The notes: generated from the sequence alone by a model not told the origin. Shown: positions 1 to 10,240, counted from the stretch's first letter. The stretch: 40,687 nt of DNA from Desulfurococcales archaeon (GCA_021163115.1 JAGGXK010000027.1:1-40687), one strand, 5' to 3'. Numbers and translations: made by a program.

Positions 1-299
1 ACCATTGAGCTATAATACAATATATAACCTGTCATAAATAGTTTAGTTTAGATATCGATCTAAGTCTTTTTGACCTTCACTTTTTAAGAAGTGTTTTGAG
101 AAACCATATTTTCCCGCAATTAATTAGTTAAGTTAGTGAGTTAAATATACTCGATGTTATTCTGGCATGTGTGAATTATTTAGTTTATCAGCCTAGGGAG
201 AAACGGAGATAAGATAGGGCGTTTCTATGGAGCAATACCGTTATGTCTTTACCGATGAAAGAGTAATAGGATTATAAGCAAACTAACTAAAACAAGCGA

Positions 300-1517
300 T
301 TATTTCCATGAGAAGTGTACTATATACTTCGTACGGTCTCCATCTTGATACCACCAGTATAACTTATCGCCATACTTCTCCGTGATATAATATACTATGT
401 AGAAATAATCGTTATTAATATGTCTATACCAGTGTACTTTAAGACTAAACGTTACCTGATCGTATGAAAATGTTACCTTGATAGACCAACTCTCACTTGT
501 GACCCCATCACCTCCGGGGCCACATTTTATCTCCTCGTAGTGTCCTATAGATGCTGGAATCTCTGTAGCATAGGATGGTGGCGGGCCTTCACATTCGCTA
601 CAAGATACTTGTTCATAGGCTTCTCCAGATGATGCATAGAAGTAGTCAGGTACGAGTATATACCACCAATAAGTTATCCCCTCTTTTCCAATAACTAGTT
701 TCCACTTCTCTAGCCTATAAACTACTTGGAAAGCTAAACGATACTTAGATCCGTGACTAACTAAATACTTTGGACCGTAATTACCAGTTGATGTAGTTGA
801 TTTGCCTCCATCACTATACCATATGACACTATTTGGTGGTGGTATGTAGTCTAAATACATGTCTGAATGATAGCCTTCAAAGAATAGATATGTATATGCA
901 GTAACTTTATAACCAACTGCTATGCCTGGTATAGAGTGTAATTCAATACCAGTCTTTACTTTAACATTATCTCTTTTCACTTCAACAAGCTCAGTATAGT
1001 AGGATCCTATTGAGAACGGCGATACTATACCTGTAAATAGTTTAGATAAGCTATTCCCTTTATTAAGCTCAAGTTTGACTTCAACTTCATTAACTGTCTT
1101 CTTAGGTATTACATAAACTATTTTACCTCCAGTAACATTCTTATCTATGCCCTTAACTATGATCAAGTATTCAAGATGCATATATGATGTTCCATTGGGT
1201 ACCCTTATAGGCTTTCTAGGAACTTTAAATGCTATCTTAGAGGGTAATGAGATGATTTTGCAGAATATTATGTCTGAATATCCTCTAGAAAATTCTTGAG
1301 TCAAGTTATGGATTATCACTAAATACATACTTGACTTTATCGTGCCCTTATATACTGGTATTAACTCTAGAGATAGTATACCTACAGACTTACCCTCTAA
1401 GTAATCTTTAACAATACTCGCTAGAGTCCCTGGTTCAATTCCTAAGCATGCTAAATAGCTTAAAATTATTATGAAGAGTATAAGAGATAACCCTGATAGA
1501 ACAGTTTTTGCTGGCAT
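300..1517 (-). CDS. hypothetical secreted/membrane-anchored protein
   Basis: 405-aa ORF with N-terminal hydrophobic segment (LSLILFIIILSYLACLG) followed by an aromatic-rich extracytoplasmic-type sequence with CSEC motif; no family recognised. Confidence 0.7.
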   Translation of the reverse strand: MPAKTVLSGLSLILFIIILSYLACLGIEPGTLASIVKDYLEGKSVGILSLELIPVYKGTIKSSMYLVIIHNLTQEFSRGYSDIIFCKIISLPSKIAFKVPRKPIRVPNGTSYMHLEYLIIVKGIDKNVTGGKIVYVIPKKTVNEVEVKLELNKGNSLSKLFTGIVSPFSIGSYYTELVEVKRDNVKVKTGIELHSIPGIAVGYKVTAYTYLFFEGYHSDMYLDYIPPPNSVIWYSDGGKSTTSTGNYGPKYLVSHGSKYRLAFQVVYRLEKWKLVIGKEGITYWWYILVPDYFYASSGEAYEQVSCSECEGPPPSYATEIPASIGHYEEIKCGPGGDGVTSESWSIKVTFSYDQVTFSLKVHWYRHINNDYFYIVYYITEKYGDKLYWWYQDGDRTKYIVHFSWK

Positions 1518-1576
1518 TTACTCACCATACATTTACATGTAATTTTTACCTTTTATTTTTTCTTCTCTTTGATTAA

Positions 1577-1855
1577 TACAGTTTTAAATACGATAAGGAA
1601 GAAATAACTAAGAAGATTAGAAGCTACGATAAATTTAACTTCCTATTAAGTAATAGTGATCACATCTTTGCGTACATGAATAGGTCTGAGACTTTATATT
1701 ATCTACTCTACTTGGATACCCATCACATAAAAAGACAAGTTAAACTCATGGATGGAGATTTCAAGGTGAAATTAGAAGAGATTAAAGCACCTAATGAGTT
1801 AGTTGCTCTTACAGATACGAAACCATTAACAAATGAGGGATATAAAAGCCTTTGA
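1577..1855 (+). pseudogene. remnant of class II glutamine amidotransferase (C-terminal part)
   Basis: Open stretch without a proper start, preceded by in-frame TAA at 1574: ...FNFLLSNSDHIFAYMNRSETLYYLL...KLEEIKAPNELVALTDTKPLTNEGYKSL*, resembling the C-terminal part of COG0121-type glutamine amidotransferases; N-terminal catalytic part absent. Confidence 0.55.
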
Positions 1856-2418
1856 ACTAAATACTCTATACATGCATAATCATGTGTAGAAGGAGAGAAC
1901 TTCACATGTAAGAGTTAGGTAGTTTATGTTCAAGTGTACCTTAAATAAAATTAGTCATACTAAGTAGTACTAATTGTTAAAATATCAGTATAATCTCGGC
2001 TCATCACATATCAGTTCCTGGAGTATTCATCACCATATAAGTATATCACATATTCTAAATAAACTTTAAAGTTAACTATCCATAAAAGCTAATAACTTCA
2101 TTAGATAATTCAGTATCTTAGGATATCCATAATACAATTTTTATATTAATTCTTCAAGATGACATTTGTCACCGATATTATCTCTAATTATCCTTAATAA
2201 TTCTATCATATTTATGAATGCTCATTGATTATTCTTATAAGTATTCTTATTTCATCTCTATTCTTAATTCCGAGTATATTTAATATCTTCCTACCAAAAT
2301 ATATTGACTTACAATCACATACTGATTATGCATTCATATATTCGAAAGTTAGTTTCTATGGAATTACTGCTCATGTGGTATTATTACATAAAATATTAAC
2401 TTGGATGTAGGATATTAA

Positions 2419-2690
2419 CTAGCTTATCCATAGCCTTTTTATTGTAGGTATTTTGTCAAATTCTTTATCTTCACTAACTATTAAGGTGATACCATTGTTA
2501 AACATTGCACCTAAATGTAGAGCATTCGAAGGTTTAAAATCATATTCTGTTAGTATTCTTACTGCATGTTCATATTCATCTTCACCTAGATTAAGTATGT
2601 ATTATGTAGAGGAGTATGTTTGATTGTATGAATTCTACTGGAACCTTATATGTTATAGCTATTTCGTTAGAGGTGTATAATGCGTTCATC
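2419..2690 (-). pseudogene. degraded PIN-domain (VapC-like) toxin gene
   Basis: Minus-strand translation LGEDEYEHAVRILTEYDFKPSNALHLGAMFNNGITLIVSEDKEFDKIPTIKRLWIS* resembles a PIN C-terminus; upstream part MNALYTSNEIAITYKVPVEFIQSNILLYII lies in another frame. Confidence 0.55.
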
Positions 2691-2769
2691 ACTTATACTA
2701 GCCCATCCGTTTCCTTGTAGATTATGTAGATAGTATGCTGAAACACTCGTTATATACTATGTAGTAGTT

Positions 2770-3189
2770 TTATGTAGTTAGTCTCTTTATCCACTTTATC
2801 TTGTCAAAGTCGCTATCGAAACTATAAATCTCGTTTAACCCGAGCTTCTCCATGTACACTAGTGCTAGTGCATCATTAACTCCTATCATGTACTCCTCAG
2901 CTTTTAATATAGCCTCGCCATAAGATGCTACATCTACATCGTAAACATGTATTGAGGGTTTACCTAGTATAGTCTTAATATACTCTATTGATTTAGTTTT
3001 AGACGTATATGATTCCAATATATTTGCAACTTCAGATAAATGTACCACTGTTGTAGCAACTTCCTCACCCTCATCTATACGTGATAGGGTTTTCTTAGCA
3101 TTCTCTTTAAGCTCTAAAACATCTTTAGATATCCTCCTCTTAGGTTTAAGAAAGGCATATAGAAAAACAGAAGCATCAATAAATTTCAA
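2770..3189 (-). CDS. PIN-domain ribonuclease toxin, VapC family
   Basis: MKFIDASVFLYAFL... , ...GVNDALALVYMEKLGLNEIYSFDSDFDKI PIN motifs; 5 bp downstream of an AbrB-like antitoxin ORF. Confidence 0.85.
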   Translation of the reverse strand: MKFIDASVFLYAFLKPKRRISKDVLELKENAKKTLSRIDEGEEVATTVVHLSEVANILESYTSKTKSIEYIKTILGKPSIHVYDVDVASYGEAILKAEEYMIGVNDALALVYMEKLGLNEIYSFDSDFDKIKWIKRLTT

Positions 3190-3194
3190 GCTCC

Positions 3195-3434
3195 TTAACC
3201 CCTCCTAAGCAAGTATTTCTTAAGCTCATTATAATCTTTAAATGCATTACCTGGAACATCTACTTCTACCGAGTCAAAGAGTTCCTTAAGACTCTTAGAA
3301 ACTAAGGGTTGCAAGATGATCTTATCTTCATGGAGATATATCATGAATCTATCGGACTTTACTTTCTCCAGTATCCTCTTAGGGATTCTAATCCTACCAT
3401 ACCTATCAACCACTACAACCGACAAACCATTCAC
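3195..3434 (-). CDS. SpoVT/AbrB-type antitoxin, VapB family
   Basis: VVVVDRYGRIRIPKRILEKVKSDRFMIYLHEDKIILQP AbrB-type swapped-hairpin sequence. Confidence 0.82.
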   Translation of the reverse strand: MNGLSVVVVDRYGRIRIPKRILEKVKSDRFMIYLHEDKIILQPLVSKSLKELFDSVEVDVPGNAFKDYNELKKYLLRRG

Positions 3435-3853
3435 CCAAAAGATATGATAGTAGCTTATAATATATTAATCTTCCACGGTACTAAGTAACTTCATAGCCTC
3501 ATTACCATCAACGTTAAACTACGAAACTCATGAACACAATAATAACCTTGGGCCCCTGGGAACCACCTTTGCAGAGTAATAAGTGAATTTAAGAGAGTTG
3601 CAGGAGCGATAGCCAAAACCATTGAAATACCTAGCTTGCACTTATGGACAAGTAAACATTATGTTTGTATTCCTTAAAACCACGAAATTTACCTGAGATA
3701 TCAGCATTCAAGATCCAGAACGTGTATAATCTAATGATTGTGTAATATGTTATGAGACTTGAGAAACTAGGTATGTTCCTAGAAACTATATATAGCTTTA
3801 TGAGTTCTCTTCCTTATATGATTAGGTTGGGAGCTAGTAAGGTGTGACCAGTA

Positions 3854-4831
3854 TTGTCGTCAAGAGTTATTGGACGAGGTAAGTGTAGTAAGTGTGGTAG
3901 AGAAGGATCCGTGGTTCTCAAAGAGGTCTCTGGCAGGATCTATGTCTACATTAAGCATGGTCGTGAATGGTGTTACCTCGGTCCGCTAGAGAGAGTTGAT
4001 TTATCAAGTATTATCATTAGTGTCAGAGATTACCACACCTTTACCACTAAATTAGCAAAATATCTTAGAGTTAAACTAGGTGATGTCAACATGAAAGTCT
4101 CTACACCATTCATCATAGGTTTAGCACTACTATTAGCGGCTTATGGTATAGGGCTTGGAGGTCCAGGTTATAGCAACTATGTATTAGCTATGATATTATT
4201 GTCGACAATATCATTCTTACTCTCAATAGCTGTTTATGAGAGCACTTATGCAAAACTCCAAGGCTATAGCATGCTATCAAGGATTCTGTCCAAGGGGCTT
4301 AAGCTGTACATACCACTCACTATAGTACTCACAATAATAGTGATTATCATAACAATACCTCTAAAAACACCATTAAAATTCGAGTTTACATGCCCTATAC
4401 CATCATATGTAAAGGCTCATGAAGTTGAAGTCACTATTGAGGAACCTGGTATACTTCCAGGTTCAAGAGTATCAATTGGGCCAGTCCATAGTGTAACTGG
4501 TGTTGAAACCTATGCATTCATATATATGGCAATTCCAATCTCCTCAATTATAATAGCATCACTTCTCATAACATACTTGTCGAGGCCCCTAGTTAATAGC
4601 TTAAAGAGGTTCATAACATACATTACTATATCGACTCTAGCCAGTTATTTGATACTCTTTACCCTACCACTAATAGTACATGCTGTAAGCGAGGATATTA
4701 GCATATTTATGGAAGCAACTGTAGTCAACTATATTGTCATATCAACTGCTATGGCATCAGCCACTACAATAGCCTTCATAATAATATTCATAGTCTTAAT
4801 AGCTGTACTGAAAAATGTTATTAGAATGTGA
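3854..4831 (+). CDS. zinc-ribbon-like N-terminus plus multi-TM membrane protein, uncharacterised
   Basis: N-terminal GKCSKCGREG...REWCYLG, then several hydrophobic helices. Confidence 0.7.
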   Translation: MSSRVIGRGKCSKCGREGSVVLKEVSGRIYVYIKHGREWCYLGPLERVDLSSIIISVRDYHTFTTKLAKYLRVKLGDVNMKVSTPFIIGLALLLAAYGIGLGGPGYSNYVLAMILLSTISFLLSIAVYESTYAKLQGYSMLSRILSKGLKLYIPLTIVLTIIVIIITIPLKTPLKFEFTCPIPSYVKAHEVEVTIEEPGILPGSRVSIGPVHSVTGVETYAFIYMAIPISSIIIASLLITYLSRPLVNSLKRFITYITISTLASYLILFTLPLIVHAVSEDISIFMEATVVNYIVISTAMASATTIAFIIIFIVLIAVLKNVIRM

Positions 4832-5275
4832 TAGCTATTTGATAAACATCAAAGAAATTAGCTACTCATAAAATAACTAAGATATTTACAGCTTTCGTTA
4901 CAAAGGTCTTTAACTTAACTGTTACAAATAGTTATGAATGATAGCATATGGAGAAAAGTATAGGGTTACTTAGACTTGGGCACCTATTGTTAAGTAGATT
5001 TACGATAATAGTTATAACGTAATCCATATAGAAGTGATAATTGATGAAAACACCTATACCCGGAAGGCCGGGATCATGAAATTTATGGTAGACCTGTATC
5101 ATTATTTGTTGTCAGCACTCAAGACCTATATCATTAACCCCGGATACAGCATCCGAGGTTTCAACACTGCCGAGTTCATCACCAGAGGTATTATTTAGTA
5201 AAGAGTTCTAAAAATCTTCGCAAACAGTTAAGATATAAAAACTAGATGCCTCTATTCTTAATCTAGATACTATAT

Positions 5276-5354
5276 GCGGCGGTCGTCTAGCCTGGACTAG
5301 GACGCCGGCCCTCCAAGCCGGAGATCCCGGGTTCAAATCCCGGCCGCCGCACCA
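5276..5354 (+). tRNA. tRNA-Gly(TCC), CCA encoded
   Basis: GCGGCGG/CCGCCGC acceptor, anticodon arm CCGGC-CCTCCAA-GCCGG, T arm CCGGGTTCAAATCCCGG, encoded A-CCA. Confidence 0.95.
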
Positions 5355-5613
5355 AATCACTATTTAAATGTCGAGAAAAAGATTACTGATTCCTGACAAC
5401 ATTGTCCTAGTCAATTATTGGAACTTATGTATGCTGTATTTACATTGTTTACCTATTTTATAATTTATTGTTTTACAATTCTTTTTGTTCTATTTAATTA
5501 CTCAGTTTAATATAAGATAGGGGTGAAGGATAGTACATAGTACTGGTAATATCATTAAGTCATGTACTTATTTTTTCCAGTAAAACTTATGTATATAGTA
5601 GGGGGTAGTAGGA

Positions 5614-5880
5614 ATGCCTTTAATTATTGTCTTCCATTTCACAGACAAGGGACGCCTACCTGTTCTTAGTAAGGAAGAATTTGCTGAGATTAGGAAGAAG
5701 TTTCTTGAGGTTTTAAAAGACTATCCTGATGTAACATTTTATGGTACATGGATTGATGATAAGGGTATGGGTATTTGTTTATGGGAGGCTCCTAGCGCAG
5801 ATGTTGTTAAAGAGATTGTTAAGAAAGCCCTAGGTCAACCACCAGTTGATCCAGTAATTGAAGTTAGGAAGGTACTTTAA
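5614..5880 (+). CDS. small DUF4242-like / ferredoxin-fold protein
   Basis: 88 aa, preceded by a G-rich RBS-like tract (agggggtagtagg); general resemblance to DUF4242-type small proteins. Confidence 0.6.
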   Translation: MPLIIVFHFTDKGRLPVLSKEEFAEIRKKFLEVLKDYPDVTFYGTWIDDKGMGICLWEAPSADVVKEIVKKALGQPPVDPVIEVRKVL

Positions 5881-6017
5881 TTAGATATCCTATTATGTTA
5901 TATAACAATTTTTTAATCAATTTTACAATAGAGTATTATGGTTATTTACATAAAGTTGTTACTACTTCTAATGATAAACTATACTACTTATACTTATCAG
6001 CATGTAGTTAAATATCC

Positions 6018-6031
6018 AAACCTTAAGGTTT
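6018..6031. promoter_or_regulatory. perfect 14-bp palindrome AAACCTTAAGGTTT overlapping an AT-rich TATA-like stretch; candidate operator
   Basis: Sequence equals its own reverse complement; about 70 bp upstream of the ATG at 6102 of the transporter operon. Confidence 0.4.
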
Positions 6032-6101
6032 TTATGCTTCTCTCCAGAATTTTATTCTAGACACTCACTCTTATTAGAGAGAATATGGTGGGATATAGGC
6101 T

Positions 6102-7508
6102 ATGAAGACTACTATGTTAGTAGGTATATTTGTATAATTGTAGGTGATATAGCCTATTATGCTGGAACTCTTGCAGGAGGGGGTATATCAACTACAACAG
6201 TAACAGTTGATGGTGCAGGAGCAACAGTTACTGTTACTCAGACTGTTGGTGGAGCTACATGGACTCCACCTGCAACCATTAAGGCTGCATGGGTATATGT
6301 AGGACCTATTGGCGACTTCGGCTGGACATACATGCATGATGTATGAAGACGTATAGTTGCTTCACTATATAGTGACTGGCTTGAAACAACTTATGTTGAA
6401 GATATAAAAGAAGCAACACTTAGTGAAACCATAGATACGCTAGTATCTCAGGGTTATAACATGATCTTTACAACAAGCTTTGAGTTCATGGATGGAACAA
6501 TTGCCGCTGGTAAGAAATATCCAGATGTATTATTCTTCCATTGTAGTGGTTATAAGAGAAGAGCTAATGTGGGAACATATTTCGCTGATCTCTACCAGAT
6601 CTACTATCTAAATGGACTCATAGCTGGTGCATTAACCAAGACTGGGAACATAGGTTATGTAGCAGCATACACTATACCAGAGGTTGTTAGACACATTAAT
6701 GCGTTTGCTATTGGTGCTAAAGAAGTAGGTGAACAACTTGGAAAGAATATAAGGGTTTATGTAATTGAAATAGGTAGCTGGTTTGACCCAACAAAGGCTA
6801 GAGAAGCTGCAAGAACTCTTGTAGAACAATATAATGTAGACGTACTAGCTTATACAGAAGACTCAACAGCAATTGTACAATATGCCCAAGAACTATACAA
6901 TACAAGGAAAAGAGGTCTACGTATTCGGCCACTATAGCCCAATGTATAAGTATGGACCAGATGTTGTTGTTAGCGGACAGCTAGTTAGATGGGAGGTAAT
7001 ATACGCTGATATACTAGCAAAGATGAAAGCAGGCATTCTAACACCATACAGCCTAGGAAGTCTTGACTACTGGTATCTATTAAACACTGGCGCAGTAGAA
7101 CTTGGTGCAGATATAGATGAAAATGGTAAAGTAATGATGATTAACCCGAAGTATGAAGATACATTAAAGAAGATCATGGTAACAGACAAGCCTACAGAAG
7201 AGAAGATCAGTGTATACGACCTTGTAATGTGCAGATACGAACAAATGAGGTTTGCACCACTTCTACAGGCACTCCAGCTAACAGCTGTAACACACAAGTA
7301 TGAAAACATAGACTTTGTAACACTTGAGGGAGGAGGTAAATACCCAATAGGCCCAGCATTTGAACCGTTCACAGGACCTCTATCAGGGTATATGAAGGAT
7401 AATCCATCAGAGAAAGTAAATATACCTGCTGGACAACGCTTAGGCCACGACGATCTATGGAGTATGCAGTGGTTTGTTGACTGGGTTGAATACCTAGGTG
7501 CAGCATAA
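6102..7508 (+). pseudogene. BMP/PnrA-family substrate-binding lipoprotein of nucleoside ABC transporter, disrupted
   Basis: KAAWVYVGPIGDFGWTYMHDV*RRIVASLY..., ...GKKYPDVLFFHCSGY...; TGA at 6344, N-terminal frameshift before about 6140, frameshift near 6890-6905 joining ORFs 6461-6937 and 6873-7508. Confidence 0.85.
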
Positions 7509-7586
7509 TAAACCGCCAGCTATATTTAACATATATCATAACAACTAAGGGTGATATAGTGACTAAGACCATGAATAAGAATAAAA

Positions 7587-9115
7587 ATGTTTTTCCTCAT
7601 CAGCTTCCCAATCTTCTCCAATACATATCCTGTTATTGAATTAAAGAACATAACCAAGAGATTCCCTGGAGTTATAGCTCTAGACAAAGTTACAATGGAT
7701 GTAAGAAAGGGGGGGTCTTAGCGCTTCTTGGCAAAAACGGTGCGGGAAAGTCAACACTGGTAAAAATACTATATGGTATATATTCTCCTGATGAAGGAGA
7801 GATCTATGTTGAAGGAAGAAAGGTTGCGATAAACTCGCCACGAGAAGCTATAAGGCTAGGCATTGTAATGGTTTCTCAGGTACCCCAGCTTATTGATCGC
7901 TTAACGGTGGCTGAGAACATCATATTAGGGCTTAAGCAATATGGTATTTTGTCTCCAGTAAAAAGGGTAGTTGAATATATAAGAACCCGGGGTGAATCTC
8001 TTGGTATAAAAGTTGATCCAAACACCGAGGTTTGGAAGCTTAGCTATACTCAGAAACAACTTGTGGAGATATTAAGGGCAATTTTACTGGGTGCTAAAGT
8101 ACTCTTACTTGATGAGGCAATCACATATCTACCTATTGAAGAAAAGAGAAAGTTCTATAAATTCATAAGAGCTTTTGCGGAAAAAGGAGGTTCCGTTATC
8201 TTAATAACCCATAAGATCTACGAAGCAATGGATGCTGCAGATAGAATAACTGTACTAAGGTTAGGCAAAGTTGTAGGGACAGTATATGCCTCAGAGGTTA
8301 CCATAAATGATGTAAGAAAACTAATGTTTGCAGAGAGATCATCAGAGATAACTTATGAACGTCTAGCACCGGGATCACCCGAAGAAAACGTTCTCTTGAG
8401 CATAAGGGATCTATGGGTTATGGATGACTTCGGAGACTATGCTGTAAGAGGAGCAAGCCTTGATGTAAAACCTGGAGAAGTAGTTGGTATAGCTGGAGTA
8501 GCTGGTAATGGTCAGAAGGAGCTCATACAAGCTATTATAGGGCTTAGGATGGTTGAGAAAGGAGCTATAATTTTTGAGGGCGAGGACATAACCAGGAAAG
8601 GAACAGCCTATATCCGTAGAAAAGGTGTTGGCTACATACCTGATCTCCCAGCAAAATATGGTGTTTCTCTAGAAAACACCATTGAGGAAAACATTGCGAT
8701 ACTGCCTGTCTTCGCCAATATAGTTATTGACTGGAACCGTATAAGAGACCTAGCCTTAAAACTTATAGAAGAATATCAAATAAAAATACCCTCCTCATTA
8801 ACTCCCGTTAAACTACTATCAGGAGGAAATATAATGAAAGTACTTGTAGCTAGAGAGCTAGCTGTAGCCAAGAAGCTTCTAATAGGTTATAATCCTACCA
8901 GAGCATTAGATGCGGCTACAGCAATAAAGGTTCGTAAGATAATTAAGGAGAAAGCTATTAAAGAGAAAACCGGTGTGCTTATAGCCTCAGAGGATCTAGA
9001 TGAAATTTTTCAGATTAGTGATCGAATTGCTGTAATTAATTCCGGAAAAATCGTGGGCATATTTGAAGCAGATAAAGCTGATAGGAAAGAGATTGAACAC
9101 CTCATGGTGATGTAG
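7587..9115 (+). pseudogene. nucleoside ABC transporter ATP-binding protein (tandem ATPase domains), frameshifted at a G7 tract
   Basis: VIELKNITKRFPGVIALDKVTMDVRKGG (frame ending at TAG 7719) continues in another frame as VLALLGKNGAGKSTLVKILYG...; long second part 7868-9115 open. Confidence 0.85.
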
Positions 9116-9116
9116 C

Positions 9117-10234
9117 GTGTTTAGACTTATTGTTATACGTAGAGTAAAACCTATACCATATAGTGGTGTCATCATACCTATTGTATCATTAGTAGTAGGT
9201 ATACTATTATCAGCTATACTACTATGGGGGGCTAAGCGGCATATCACCGATAGGGCTTTTCAGCAACATTATTTCAACATTCACAGACCCAGTAATTTTA
9301 AACACATTTATAACACTGACACTCGTTGGCCTAGCGCTCGTCATATCATTTACTGGTGCAGTATTCAATATTGGTGGTGAAGGGCAAATAGTAATGGGTA
9401 TCATGGCTACAGCATATATAGCATTATTCGCTGGACTATCAAGCATGCCGATCTTAGCAAAGATTATTATAGTGATACTATCAGCTATCCTCGGTGCACC
9501 ATGGGCAACTATAGCTGGAGGGTTAAGAGCATATCTAAGCATCGATGAAGTACCTGTCACCCTAATAATGAATTATATAGCATACTATATTCTCAACTAT
9601 CTTGTAAGAGGGCCGTGGAAGGGTAAGGAGACCTATGGATACATAAGAACGGATCTACTGCCACAGGATGTATGGTTTATTAATCTCCCAACTATAACTA
9701 TTCCAGGTATTGGAGAAGTATCGATAAATAACAACAGTAGAAGCTATACTACTATTAATAATAATATTCATTGGGCTATGGTATCTTTTAAGAAACACAA
9801 CAATAGGTTTAAGGATACGTATACTAGGGTCAAACCCTGATGTATTAAGAGCTGCGGGAATAAATGTTTCACTAACCATAGTACTTGCTTTAACAATATC
9901 TGGTGCGATAATGGGTATCGTAGGTGTCATAGTATTAGCTGGAGGTGATCTTGACTATAGAATACCATATCCCTATGAAGCACGTACAGCAAACTATGGC
10001 TACACAGATATACTTGTAGCATGGCTCTCAATGTTGGATATTAGAGCCTTCCCTGTAGCAGCATATATTGTAAGCTCACTATACATTACAGGGCTAAAAC
10101 TACAAGTTGCAGGACTGGGGGAAGCAGCAACAACATTTGTTTTCATGGGTACAGTTCTCCTAACCTACACTGTTATCAGAGTATTTAGTGAGTATACAAT
10201 CCGTATTGTAAGAACATTATCTCTTAAAAGGTGA
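9117..10234 (+). pseudogene. nucleoside ABC transporter permease 1, two frameshifts
   Basis: Frame 9117 MFRLIVIRRVKPIPYSG...LLWG; after G6 tract (9226-9231) continues as LSGISPIGLFSNIISTFTDPVILNTFITLTLVGLALVISFTGAVFNIGGEGQIVMG; after about 9720-9730 a third frame gives FIGLWYLLRNTTIGLRIRILGSNPDVLRAAGINVS... Confidence 0.85.
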
Positions 10235-10240
10235 TAATCT

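Noticed and set aside
1723-1905. Minus-strand ORF of 60 aa
   Set aside because: Antisense to the glutamine amidotransferase remnant; likely spurious.
2110-2410. ORF 2225-2410 (+) and short minus-strand open stretches (SIYFGRKILNILGIKNRDEIRILIRIINEHS*)
   Set aside because: Conflicting short frames in a degenerate AT-rich area; no family support for either strand.
3546-3677. Open stretch PWAPGNHLCRVISEFKRVAGAIAKTIEIPSLHLWTSKHYVCIP* on + strand
   Set aside because: Looks protein-like but has no start codon and I recognise no family; may be another remnant, too weak to call.
5041-5110. Possible C/D sRNA starting at TTGATGA (5041)
   Set aside because: No CTGA D box at suitable distance.
7067-7372. 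Antisense ORFs over the transporter operon (6632-6829, 7067-7372, 7369-7572, 8996-9247, 9222-9560, 9655-9930)
   Set aside because: Each is antisense to transporter sequence with clear homology on the other strand; composition is shadow-ORF-like.
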